Shown here: one piece after another, positions 9,504 to 16,778 of the stretch | Layout: each line of letters begins with the position of its first letter | Numbering within the stretch: the first letter of the stretch is position 1 | Origin: Nitrospinaceae bacterium | Lineage (GTDB): Bacteria; Nitrospinota; Nitrospinia; Nitrospinales; VA-1 | DNA: 64,000 nt | Direction: 5' to 3' | NCBI GenBank assembly: GCA_021604505.1 | Contig: BQJC01000004.1 | Location: forward strand, 24,117-88,116 | The notes under the pieces: model-generated | What the model was told of the DNA's origin: nothing | What the model saw: only the letters and a program-made list of their open reading frames with translations | Database searches by the model: none | Made by a program: the position numbers and the translations under genes

Positions 9504-9908
9504 TTAAAAGGGGATATCGTCTTTATCACCGGAATGCGGGGAACTTTCCTGACCACCGGGTCCCGAGTCCTGTCCAGCGCCCGGACGGCCCAGAAACTGC
9601 ACCGTGTTCGCGACCACTTCCAGCTTGTTGCGTTTCTGACCGGTGTCCGTTTCCCACGACTGGAAGTTCAACCGTCCCTCAATGAAGACGGGACTGCCCT
9701 TGTGCAGATATTCCGCGCAGTTTTCCGCCTGCTTGGCCCACACGGTAATGTCTACAAAGCAGACTTCCTCTTTCCATTCATCCCCCGCTTTGTATTTCCG
9801 GTTCACGGCCAGCCCAAAACTGGCCACTGCCGCTCCACTGGCTGTATAACGAAGTTCCGGGTCACGGGTCAGATTGCCCATGAGTAACACTTTATTGAAA
9901 GACGCCAT
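9504..9908 (-). CDS. ssb: Single-stranded DNA-binding protein
   Basis: 134 residues. An N-terminal OB fold (VLLMGNLTRDPELRYTASGAAVASFGLAVNR) of about 105 residues is followed by a short Gly/Ser-rich linker and the acidic tip DKDDIPF, which in SSB proteins docks replication and repair enzymes. The linker is short compared with E. coli SSB. Encoded between rpsF and rpsR, the standard place. Confidence 0.98.
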   Translation of the reverse strand: MASFNKVLLMGNLTRDPELRYTASGAAVASFGLAVNRKYKAGDEWKEEVCFVDITVWAKQAENCAEYLHKGSPVFIEGRLNFQSWETDTGQKRNKLEVVANTVQFLGRPGAGQDSGPGGQESSPHSGDKDDIPF

Positions 9909-9992
9909 TAAAAACCCCGCTCTTGTTGGTAAAGGAAGACTGTGCCGAACCCAGGGGGTTACCCTGGCCGAGTGTTCATCAAATGAAACACC

Positions 9993-10418
9993 TTATTTCG
10001 AATCGCCTTCTGCCACTGCACTCTTATCATCCGCACTTTTATCATCAGCGCTCTTATTATTATCTTCGCTGGCTTCCACCGCGGCGGCTTTTTCTTCGGC
10101 CTCTTCGCGTTTGATCGCCCGTTCCAATTCCTTGTCTTCCAGGCGGATCACCAGAAATTTAATGATGGGATCAAAGAGTTTGTATTTTTTTTCAAGAGAG
10201 GATAATTGTTCATTCTCACAGGTGTGATAAACATTCAGATAATATCCAAACCTGTTTTTCTTTACTTTATATGCCAGACGCTTTTTGCCCCATTTATCGA
10301 CTTTCAGGCAGGAGCCGCCATGACCTTGAATCAAACCGGTAATTTTTTCGAGATGTTCGTCTACCTGAGGCTCATCGTAATCAGGCTTGAGAATCAAAAC
10401 ACTTTGGTAGGAACGCAA
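9993..10418 (-). CDS. rpsF: 30S ribosomal protein bS6
   Basis: 141 residues. The first about 100 form the bS6 ferredoxin-like fold (YQSVLILKPDYDEPQVDEHLEKI ... KWGKKRLAYKVKKNRFGYY). The C-terminal tail is an acidic extension with a short direct repeat (KSADD twice, then KSAVA), encoded at about 9999-10045. The start codon is TTG at 10418, supported by GAGGAGGT 7 nt upstream and by alignment of the first residues with the family. First gene of the ribosomal/replication block. Confidence 0.96.
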   Translation of the reverse strand: MRSYQSVLILKPDYDEPQVDEHLEKITGLIQGHGGSCLKVDKWGKKRLAYKVKKNRFGYYLNVYHTCENEQLSSLEKKYKLFDPIIKFLVIRLEDKELERAIKREEAEEKAAAVEASEDNNKSADDKSADDKSAVAEGDSK

Positions 10419-10593
10419 CTGTTGACCTCCTCACGGGTTAATATCAGCCCTAACTTCGCATGAGTTAGAGCGAGGGGGTTAATAAAAGTAGAATTTTTTG
10501 CAATTTTTGCACAGGAACCCTGTAAAATCAAGTGAATTCGCGGGAAGTGAGGATTCACCCAAAAACACCGAAAACCAACGGGTTGCAAATAAA

Positions 10594-11748
10594 ATGCCGA
10601 TCGCCCAAAAGGAAAAAAAACGCCACCTGTGTCTGGCCGGGCTCTGCTCCCTCCTTTCCCTTTGCCTGACCGGGTGCGACTTCAAACTCCCCTCCCCGCC
10701 CCCGGACCTTTTTTACAAATTCAACGTCATTCCCGTAGGCCAGGGACCGGCCAACCTGTTGACCGTCGACCTGAATCTCGACGGCGAAGCGGACATCGTC
10801 TCCGCCAACGCCAAAAACAGCACCCTTTCCATCCTGTTCGGCAAAGGCGACGGAACCTTCGGGGCGCCCGAATATATCAGCGTCCCACCGGAACCGACCT
10901 CCCTGGCGGCGGCGGATTTGAACAAGGACGGCCTTCCCGATCTCATCGTCAATTCCAGGGGAGCCAGTGCCTTTTCGACCATTTTGGGGCAAGAAGGCAA
11001 TTCCTTCCACCGCCCGCAAAAACATGCCACAGGACGGGTTCCTCTCGCCGTGATTGCGGATGATTTCAATCGCGACGGAAACATGGATATCGCCGTCACC
11101 CTGACGTTCGACAAGATGGAGATTTATCTGGGCAAGGGCAACGGTTTTTTCAAGAAAGGCGAGACTTATCTTACCGGATCGCGGTCATTTTCCGGAGTGG
11201 CTCACGATTTCAACGGCGATGGAATCCCGGACATCGCTCTTGCGGCCAGCAGTTCGAATGCGAGCTCGATCCGGATCTTCTGGGGCAACGGCGACGGCAC
11301 CTTCAAAAAGCCCTTGCGCCTCGGCGAGGGATTGATTCCATTGTCTCTCACCAAAAAAGACATGAATGCCGATGGCATTGTCGACCTCATCTGCGCGGCG
11401 GGACAGGGAGACAATATGTACCTGATTTATTCTAACGGCGACGGAACGTTTCAAAAAGAAATCCCGTTCTCAGGCGGCGGCGGACCCATCGCCCTGGTTG
11501 CGGAACATTTCAACGACGACGACCGCATGGACGTGGCGGTGGCCAATTCCCGCGCCAGCAGTTTTTCCCTGATCATCCGCAATCCCAATGGCCATTTTAG
11601 ATTCCCGACGCGCGATTACATCGTTGACGGAGGCACGCCGCTCGCCATTACCAGCGGGGACTACAATGACGACGGCATGATGGACGTCGCCGTCGCCAGC
11701 AACGCCTACAATACGGTTGAGATTTATTTAAGGCGGCGAATATTTTAG
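10594..11748 (+). CDS. FG-GAP/VCBS-repeat lipoprotein, probable seven-bladed propeller
   Basis: 384 residues from the ATG at 10594. A longer reading frame reaches back to 10498, but its first 32 residues do not look like a signal sequence. A type II signal peptide ends at the lipobox LTGC (Cys28). The mature part has seven D-x-N/D-x-D/N-G-x-x-D calcium-loop motifs (DLNLDGEADIV, DLNKDGLPDLI, DFNRDGNMDIA, DFNGDGIPDIA, DMNADGIVDLI, HFNDDDRMDVA, DYNDDGMMDVA), which fits a seven-bladed FG-GAP propeller. Blade six lacks the Gly. It is an outer-envelope, calcium-binding surface protein of unknown partner, divergent from rpsF. Confidence 0.88.
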   Translation: MPIAQKEKKRHLCLAGLCSLLSLCLTGCDFKLPSPPPDLFYKFNVIPVGQGPANLLTVDLNLDGEADIVSANAKNSTLSILFGKGDGTFGAPEYISVPPEPTSLAAADLNKDGLPDLIVNSRGASAFSTILGQEGNSFHRPQKHATGRVPLAVIADDFNRDGNMDIAVTLTFDKMEIYLGKGNGFFKKGETYLTGSRSFSGVAHDFNGDGIPDIALAASSSNASSIRIFWGNGDGTFKKPLRLGEGLIPLSLTKKDMNADGIVDLICAAGQGDNMYLIYSNGDGTFQKEIPFSGGGGPIALVAEHFNDDDRMDVAVANSRASSFSLIIRNPNGHFRFPTRDYIVDGGTPLAITSGDYNDDGMMDVAVASNAYNTVEIYLRRRIF

Positions 11749-11800
11749 AAGCAGTGAAAACGTTTCAATCCCTGCCCCTGAACCCCGCAATTACCTGCCC

Positions 11801-11810
11801 GGGGGGGGGG
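11801..11810. repeat. Run of ten G next to the lysR stop codon
   Basis: CCC followed by ten G at 11801-11810, directly abutting the TTA (minus-strand TAA) at 11811-11813. Homopolymers of this length are prone to slippage, but the tract lies just outside the coding region, so a length change would not alter the protein. Confidence 0.8.
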
Positions 11811-12698
11811 TTAAATTTTGAGTTGAAAATTTTCAAAGATAGCGGATGCGACCGGGTTTTGAATCCTGCGCGGACTGGAAATCAACCAAAAATCCTCATT
11901 GACTTCCGGTAAGGTTCCCAGTTTTAAGAGATTGCGGTTTTGCTGGATCTCCCTCACCGATAATTCAGGCAAAGGGATGAGCCCCACGCCCTCCATCCCA
12001 AGTGTTTTTTGGACCCCGGTGCCCTGGGTTTCGATGATCATGTTGATGGCAATCCCGCTGACTCGAAAGAAATGATCCAGATCGTGGCGCAGTTTGCTGT
12101 GCAAGGTCGGCAGGATGAAGGGTTGTCCGCTGAGCGATTGCGGGAACTTGCGCATCAAATGGCCAAATTTTTTTACCCCGAAAATAGAGATGGGAGAGCT
12201 TGCCAGTAACCGCGAATTAAACTGCCGGGTATCGCCTATGGATGGCGGGTAATTGGAGACCACCAGGTCGTTTTTGTGAGAAAGGAGTTCCCTGAAAAGA
12301 AAATCCCCCTCCCCTTCCAAAACCGTGATGGTGCAGTCAGAAATTTTTCTGGCTGCCTCCACCAGGAGCTGGACCAGTTTTTTTGGAATACTGTCGAGCA
12401 CCCCGATCTGCAAATGGATGCGTTTGGTAAAAGTTTGATCCCTTAAAACCTCCTGCAATTCATCACCCAGCCGGAAGATTTGGTTTGCATAATCGAGAAT
12501 GGCTCGCCCAGCCTCGGTGAGGATCAACTTTCGATTTTTTCGATCAAACAGTTTGTGTCCCAGACTTTCCTCCAACTGCTTTATCTGCAGGCTGATGGCC
12601 GGCTGACCCAGGAATAGTTTTTCGGCCGCCCGTGAAACGCTCCCTTCCACCGCCACAGTTCGAAAATAAAATAAATGCTGATAGTTTAGAGAATTCAT
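11811..12698 (-). CDS. LysR-family transcriptional regulator (NhaR-like)
   Basis: 295 residues. The N-terminal winged helix-turn-helix (about 1-62; LNYQHLFYFRTVAVEGSVSRAAEKL and QPAISLQIKQLEESLG) is followed by a LysR substrate-binding domain. The HLFYFRTVAVEGSV start is typical of the NhaR subgroup. Its effector is unknown. It is divergent from two tiny membrane-protein genes at 12886-13137, which by the usual LysR arrangement are the likely targets. A 12-bp palindrome sits directly before its start. Confidence 0.9.
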   Translation of the reverse strand: MNSLNYQHLFYFRTVAVEGSVSRAAEKLFLGQPAISLQIKQLEESLGHKLFDRKNRKLILTEAGRAILDYANQIFRLGDELQEVLRDQTFTKRIHLQIGVLDSIPKKLVQLLVEAARKISDCTITVLEGEGDFLFRELLSHKNDLVVSNYPPSIGDTRQFNSRLLASSPISIFGVKKFGHLMRKFPQSLSGQPFILPTLHSKLRHDLDHFFRVSGIAINMIIETQGTGVQKTLGMEGVGLIPLPELSVREIQQNRNLLKLGTLPEVNEDFWLISSPRRIQNPVASAIFENFQLKI

Positions 12699-12725
12699 TT
12701 TTTCAATATATTGATTTTTTCAATC
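12698..12725. promoter_or_regulatory. Probable LysR operator: palindrome plus direct repeat
   Basis: TCAATATATTGA at 12703-12714 is a perfect 12-bp palindrome directly upstream of the lysR start. It overlaps two copies of TTTTTTCAAT spaced about 18 bp apart (near 12698 and 12716). This is the kind of AT-rich dyad that LysR proteins use for autorepression and divergent activation. Assignment rests on position only. Confidence 0.45.
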
Positions 12726-12885
12726 ATTATAGCAAAAATTATTTATAAAACGAATACAAAATTTCTGCATCTAATATAGTGAAAAGGACGAAAGTGAAGC
12801 CTTTAAATTTGTTTGTGTGACAGGACAGGGAGTCCTGAAAGCTGAAGTGGTAAACGCAGTTTATAAATGAATTAAGGAGGCAACA

Positions 12886-13017
12886 ATGAAAACTACAATC
12901 AATAGGTTTTTCGGATACGACAAGAATTCCTTGTTTCACCTTTTCATCCACGCAGGGTTCGTAATTTCCATCCTGTCCGGAATTATGGCTCTCTGGATTT
13001 CATATTTTTTGAAATAA
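12886..13017 (+). CDS. 43-residue single-helix membrane protein
   Basis: An ATG 6 nt after a strong AAGGAGG starts a 43-residue protein with a basic/polar N-terminus (MKTTINRFFGYDKNSLFH) and one hydrophobic helix (LFIHAGFVISILSGIMALWI), ending YFLK. No family is recognised. It is followed after 30 bp by a second tiny membrane gene and then by a strong terminator, forming a compact transcription unit divergent from the lysR gene. Small one-helix proteins of this type are often subunits or stabilisers of larger membrane complexes, or stress peptides; nothing here decides which. Confidence 0.7.
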   Translation: MKTTINRFFGYDKNSLFHLFIHAGFVISILSGIMALWISYFLK

Positions 13018-13047
13018 CTGATTCCCACTGATTTGGAGGTGATTAAT

Positions 13048-13137
13048 ATGTTTACCGACGTTTATCTGATAACTGCAATTGTGGGACTGTCCATTTTAGG
13101 GTTCATTGGTTTACTGGCCACGGGAAAATTCTTTTAA
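13048..13137 (+). CDS. 29-residue single-helix membrane protein
   Basis: An ATG 8 nt after TTTGGAGGTG opens a 29-residue reading frame with the hydrophobic core LITAIVGLSILGFIGLLA and a C-terminal GKFF. The ribosome-binding site, the size and the terminator about 35 bp after the stop support a real gene, as does the very similar arrangement of the preceding 43-residue gene. Function unknown. It resembles the small one-helix accessory subunits of oxidases or reductases only in size and topology. Confidence 0.65.
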   Translation: MFTDVYLITAIVGLSILGFIGLLATGKFF

Positions 13138-13455
13138 TGGATTCTCCCGCGGGTGGACAGCCCCAACTTATAAAGAGCTTTGCATATTGTTATTGCAAAG
13201 CTCTTTTGCGGTGATGAAAAGAAGTACTCGCATGAAAAGCGAGGCGTAGATCGTTGGGGTCATTTTTTACCCCTTCGTGGCAGGAATAACAACCTGATGA
13301 AAAAATTCTCAGGGCGTTAAGATAGAGTTCTGCATTGCAATTCTATATTCAGTTCACTTAAGCAATATCCCCTTTGGGTCGTTGACAGACAAGGCATATC
13401 TGGGTTCTTTCTGTCTTTCAACTATCGAACCGCGGCTGATCCAGTAAACCCTCGA
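13138..13455. other. Intergenic region between the tiny-gene unit and the 82-residue gene
   Basis: Apart from the terminator at 13172-13207 nothing recognisable is seen: no tRNA, no repeat and no open frame with a ribosome-binding site. Confidence 0.5.
13172..13207 (+). terminator. Strong intrinsic terminator after the two tiny membrane genes
   Basis: A perfect 13-bp stem (AAAGAGCTTTGCA/TGCAAAGCTCTTT), 9-nt loop, and a TTTT at the 3' side. It lies 35 bp after the second tiny gene and closes that transcript. Confidence 0.85.
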
Positions 13456-13704
13456 TCATGTCGGAAACCGGTATTCAACACCTTTCTTCTCACAAAATTC
13501 TTTCAGTGTGAAATCCAGGGAACCTTTTTGTTTTTCCAGTTGGAGATATTCAAAATAGGCGTCGGCAAAATCTTTAAAACCTTTTCGTCTTAATTTCTTT
13601 ATTTCCCTGGCTTCTTCCCTGGTCATCCTAAAGGCTTCAGGAGTAGAATCATCCAAGGCCTCTTGCAACCAATTATCTTCCGACTTTGACTGACTCAACG
13701 ACAC
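13456..13704 (-). CDS. Small hypothetical protein, 82 residues
   Basis: A soluble, charged, mostly helical protein (TREEAREIKKLRRKGFKDFADAYFEYLQLEKQKG ... FTLKEFCEKKGVEYRFP). The last part, LKEFCEKKGVEY, resembles the short helix-turn of small DNA-associated or antitoxin-like proteins, but no family is identified. Start ATG. It stands alone, with no neighbour close enough to be an operon partner. It could be an orphan. Confidence 0.5.
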   Translation of the reverse strand: MSLSQSKSEDNWLQEALDDSTPEAFRMTREEAREIKKLRRKGFKDFADAYFEYLQLEKQKGSLDFTLKEFCEKKGVEYRFPT

Positions 13705-13935
13705 TGCCCCCTTTTGCGATTTCTCTGGTAAGTTCTCATTGCTAACCCCTTATCCTGAACGCCCCCCAGGGGTTCGACAGGAAACACCGACCCAATAAAA
13801 TCTTAATTCCAGGGTCGCCTTATTTGACCTTGATAAATATTTATCTAAAGATTATAAACCAAATGGGTCTCCAGCTAAATTCAAACTCTTGTCCAGATTC
13901 GTTTAAAGGCCCGCAGTGAACTATGGACGCAACCG

Positions 13936-14430
13936 ATGAGTGAATTACCGGAATATCGACTCGACCGGGTTTTCGACGCGCCACGCGAACTGGTTTGGCG
14001 TGCCTGGACCGATCCTGAAATTTTGCACCGTTGGTATGGCCCCAACATAGAAACGATTATCCACCAATTTGACTTGAAACCCGGCGGATCGTGGCTCAAC
14101 GAGATGAAAATGGGCGGCAACTCCGATTTCAGTAAAATGGTTTTTCAGGAAGTGACTCCACCGGAGAAGCTGGTCTGGCATCCTTCGTCTACTGATCCCA
14201 ATTGGAACCTCATCACCAGCCCCATGATGGCGGATTGGCCCCGGTTTCTTCTAACGACTGTGACGTTTGAGGACAGGGGCGGCAAAACCAATGTCCGCCT
14301 GACACAGGTGCCCTTAGAAGCAACAGAAGCCGGGATCGCCTGTTTCGCCGCCATGATGGCCAATATGGATAAGGGCTGGGGCAGCGGATACGCAATCATC
14401 GTTCAGCTGTTGGTGGAGCTGCAGGCATAA
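13936..14430 (+). CDS. SRPBCC/AHSA1-domain protein
   Basis: 164 residues. The start LDRVFDAPRELVWRAWTDPEILHRWYGP is the standard opening of Aha1/START-like (AHSA1) proteins, followed by PGGSWLNEM and a TVTFEDRGGKTNVRLTQVPL strand pair and a C-terminal helix. These helix-grip proteins bind hydrophobic ligands and have no common enzymatic function. The next gene starts 11 bp later, so the two are probably cotranscribed; such proteins are often paired with small membrane proteins. Confidence 0.88.
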   Translation: MSELPEYRLDRVFDAPRELVWRAWTDPEILHRWYGPNIETIIHQFDLKPGGSWLNEMKMGGNSDFSKMVFQEVTPPEKLVWHPSSTDPNWNLITSPMMADWPRFLLTTVTFEDRGGKTNVRLTQVPLEATEAGIACFAAMMANMDKGWGSGYAIIVQLLVELQA

Positions 14431-14440
14431 GGGGGATTCG

Positions 14441-14863
14441 ATGAACGATCAAACCGTTGGCGGGATTCACTGGAGTTTCTGGATAATCAGCGTTGTCACA
14501 CTCATCTTTAATGTGATGGGCGTCACCAATTACTTCGTGCAGATGGATCCAGACGCCCTCGCTTCATTTCCTGAGCAGTATCGCCCGATCATCGAAGGCC
14601 GGCCCGCTTGGGCCACCGCAGGTTTTGCGATAGCCGTTTTTGGCGGCGCGCTTGGCTGCCTTTTGCTTCTGCTCAGAAAGTCGGCGGCGTTCTATGTGTT
14701 GATCCCGTCGCTACTGGGCGTGATTGTGTCCATGATGCATATATTCGGCGTGGCCGGGTTCAGTTCCTTCGATATTTGGGTGGGTGTTCTGATGCAACTG
14801 GTGGTGACGGGGTTTTTGATCTGGTATTCGAAGCAGGCAGAGAATAAGGGTTGGATCCGCTAG
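14441..14863 (+). CDS. Small integral membrane protein, four predicted helices
   Basis: 140 residues, with hydrophobic segments near 12-33, 56-80, 82-103 and 110-130. AAGGGGGAT precedes the ATG. It looks like the sugar-transporter-like small membrane proteins often found beside AHSA1 genes, but no specific function can be given. Its 3' end (codons for KGWIR and the stop) lies in a 22-bp sequence repeated exactly 900 bp downstream. Confidence 0.75.
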   Translation: MNDQTVGGIHWSFWIISVVTLIFNVMGVTNYFVQMDPDALASFPEQYRPIIEGRPAWATAGFAIAVFGGALGCLLLLLRKSAAFYVLIPSLLGVIVSMMHIFGVAGFSSFDIWVGVLMQLVVTGFLIWYSKQAENKGWIR

Positions 14864-14867
14864 GAAC
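14846..14867. repeat. 22-bp direct repeat, left copy
   Basis: Begins AAGGGTTGGATC and ends CGCTAGGAAC. It covers the last codons and stop of the four-helix protein. The identical right copy is at 15746-15767, exactly 900 bp away. The copies bound a segment holding one lipoprotein gene. Confidence 0.85.
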
Positions 14868-15269
14868 AACTGCTAAGAAATTAATGATAACACCCAAATG
14901 AAACACTCGCCCGTCCATTTTTCGGGCAAAGTATGCCAGCAACGAATCGAAAAAGGTCGGACCTATCCTTGGTTCAAGTAATATCCTGTCTGAGTTGAGC
15001 TTTTTCTAATTCGTTATTTCTTTGTAACAGTTTGTTTTCATTCACCTTTTAGAGTTCCGCAAAGGTGAAATTATCGCCTAGTCGGAAAATTGACTTTATT
15101 GGCATATTGCAGTATATCTCTAGGCTCTGGAATCGGCCTGACAAAAATCACTGTAAAGATTTATTGGGATAAAAGTAGCTGGCACCAGGATCTTGAGTGA
15201 TGTATGGAGCCAAGTATCCAGCAGGGTTCGTAATGTCCACACATTAACAACATCAAGTGAGGGTTTTCA
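14864..15269. other. Intergenic region at the left of the repeat-bounded segment
   Basis: 406 bp without a gene. It contains a good sigma-70-type promoter at 15090-15118 and is otherwise AT-rich, with no further recognisable element. Confidence 0.5.
15090..15118 (+). promoter_or_regulatory. Predicted sigma-70 promoter for the lipoprotein gene
   Basis: TTGACT (15090-15095), 17-nt spacer, TATATC (15113-15118). Transcription would start near 15125, giving about 145 nt of leader before the ATG at 15270. Confidence 0.5.
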
Positions 15270-15722
15270 ATGAAATTAGGAGGAGTAAAATCTCTGCGTA
15301 TTTTAATTCTTTTACTATCTCTTGCACTTTTCTATGGATGTTCCAATTTTAATGATGTCATTCGTGTTAAAGAAGAGGGATCGGAAGGAACAACAAAAGT
15401 CTATCCTGTCAATGCAGATCAGGCATGGAAAATTGCCATGACGGTTTTTCGCTGGGAAGGTTCAGATGCCATTGAGGAACACCGGGATGAGGGGTATATG
15501 TTAACCAGTAGTGGAATGAATTGGGTTTCTTGGGGCACCGTGATGGGAGCGTGGGTTAGGTCGATAGATAAAGACAACACCGAGGTTACAGTTGTCACAA
15601 AGCGAAGAATCACGACCAATATTGCCACAACACTGACTGAGGGTACTTTTCATAAACGATTTGCGGAAGCAGTTGGAATTGTAAAAAGTGGACAACCGCT
15701 TCCCAGAGTAGCCCCAGATTAA
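15270..15722 (+). CDS. Hypothetical lipoprotein, 150 residues
   Basis: A type II signal peptide (SLRILILLLSLALFYGC; lipid-accepting Cys24) precedes a compact domain beginning TTKVYPVNADQAWKIAMTVFRWEG. That pattern (a charged Y-P-V-x-x-D-x-A-W start) is seen in small DUF3568-like lipoproteins of Gram-negative bacteria. Role unknown. It is the only gene in the 900-bp segment between two 22-bp direct repeats, so it may have arrived by insertion. Confidence 0.75.
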   Translation: MKLGGVKSLRILILLLSLALFYGCSNFNDVIRVKEEGSEGTTKVYPVNADQAWKIAMTVFRWEGSDAIEEHRDEGYMLTSSGMNWVSWGTVMGAWVRSIDKDNTEVTVVTKRRITTNIATTLTEGTFHKRFAEAVGIVKSGQPLPRVAPD

Positions 15723-15745
15723 AATAAAACCGAATGAGAAAACAC

Positions 15746-15767
15746 AAGGGTTGGATCCGCTAGGAAC
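15746..15767. repeat. 22-bp direct repeat, right copy
   Basis: Identical to 14846-14867. It lies just after the lipoprotein gene and outside any reading frame, whereas the left copy codes for the end of the four-helix protein. Confidence 0.85.
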
Positions 15768-15803
15768 CATTGGCAGAGATTTACCTACGGCGGGAAACTT
15801 GAC

Positions 15804-16379
15804 CTACAATTCCAGAATAAAAATAATCAGGCAGGTGATCAAAGCAATTAACAGCGCCCGCAAACCGGTCCAAAGCCATAAGGACCCGCTCGCTTTACCC
15901 AGGAAAAGACCCAGAAGAAAAATTGCCAAAAGGGCGGAAAGGATAGACGATTCCAGAGGAGGCAAGGGAAGGGGCACTCCGACCTGGGCCATCCATAAAG
16001 GGGATATGATGAACAGGGAAACCAGGAGCGGCGCCAAACCATTGACCAGAGCGATCCATATGGGGACCCATTTAGAGGCTTTGCCGTGTTCCGTATCGCC
16101 CAGGTCGTCTACCAGAGCTCCTTCCAATTCCAGAAGTTCTTTTTTTCTTTCCTCGGACTCACTGATGTAGGCACTGCTCAGGCCACTGATGCATAGAGCA
16201 ATCGCGGCCCCCAGGCAGGCGTTGATGACGGTGGGAATCGGCACATGATCGGTAACGTAAAAAGCCATGATTAACCCAAGCATGGTGAGGGCTCCATCAT
16301 AGCCGTTGGTGAAGAAATACCGGCGGGCGATTCCATGCGCTCGGGAAAGATTTAACAGAAACCGGATACGTTCAATCAC
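15804..16379 (-). CDS. VIT1/CCC1-like membrane transporter
   Basis: 191 residues with about five hydrophobic helices. The start (GIARRYFFTNGYDGALTMLGLIMAFYV) and SSAYISESEERKKELLELE match the VIT/CCC1 family of iron or manganese exporters, in which the acidic helix between TM2 and TM3 binds metal. It is close in size to the archaeal TIGR00267-type members. The next minus-strand gene upstream is a DUF211 gene 8 bp away, a pairing I associate with archaeal genomes, so the two probably form one transcript. Confidence 0.8.
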   Translation of the reverse strand: MIERIRFLLNLSRAHGIARRYFFTNGYDGALTMLGLIMAFYVTDHVPIPTVINACLGAAIALCISGLSSAYISESEERKKELLELEGALVDDLGDTEHGKASKWVPIWIALVNGLAPLLVSLFIISPLWMAQVGVPLPLPPLESSILSALLAIFLLGLFLGKASGSLWLWTGLRALLIALITCLIIFILEL

Positions 16380-16387
16380 AGGTCAAA

Positions 16388-16666
16388 CTATTCTCGTTCG
16401 GGAGAAGCTTCCGATCCTTCAACCTCTACGGCATCGATGCTGTGTAAAGACCCTCCCAGATTTTTGATGGTATCGACGATCGCATCGAACGGGATATCTT
16501 CTCCTTCAATCACCAGGATGACAGACTCGGTTTTTTCATCCACTTCCTCAACGTTGAGTTTGACGTTGCATCGTGTTCCCTCGTCTGCAATGGCTTTCGC
16601 AAAATCGAGGGCACTCGGCTGATGAGGTTTTAAAACATCCAGAACAATCCGTTTGACCTTGGCCAT
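16388..16666 (-). CDS. DUF211-family protein
   Basis: 92 residues from the ATG at 16666 (MAKVKRIVLDVLKPHQPSAL). The open frame extends upstream to 16876, but that part overlaps the end of the solute-binding-protein gene and has no family similarity; a Met at 16714 is the only other reasonable start. DUF211 proteins are small ferredoxin-like-fold proteins known mostly from archaea; the acidic Glu/Asp residues may bind metal. It is immediately upstream of the VIT-like transporter, suggesting a metal-linked role (inference). Confidence 0.78.
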   Translation of the reverse strand: MAKVKRIVLDVLKPHQPSALDFAKAIADEGTRCNVKLNVEEVDEKTESVILVIEGEDIPFDAIVDTIKNLGGSLHSIDAVEVEGSEASPERE

Positions 16667-16778
16667 GGGTTTCAAATTTTCCAATAATGTTACGGGGATA
16701 TTTTCAACGCACATCCCGTTTCCGCGTGAATACCAGTTCAATGGGACCACCGGAGCCCGGTCGCCCTCCGCGCCGGAG

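Noticed and set aside
15178..15200. TGGCAC at about 15180 as a sigma-54 promoter
   Set aside because: The GC dinucleotide is missing at the required 12-bp register.
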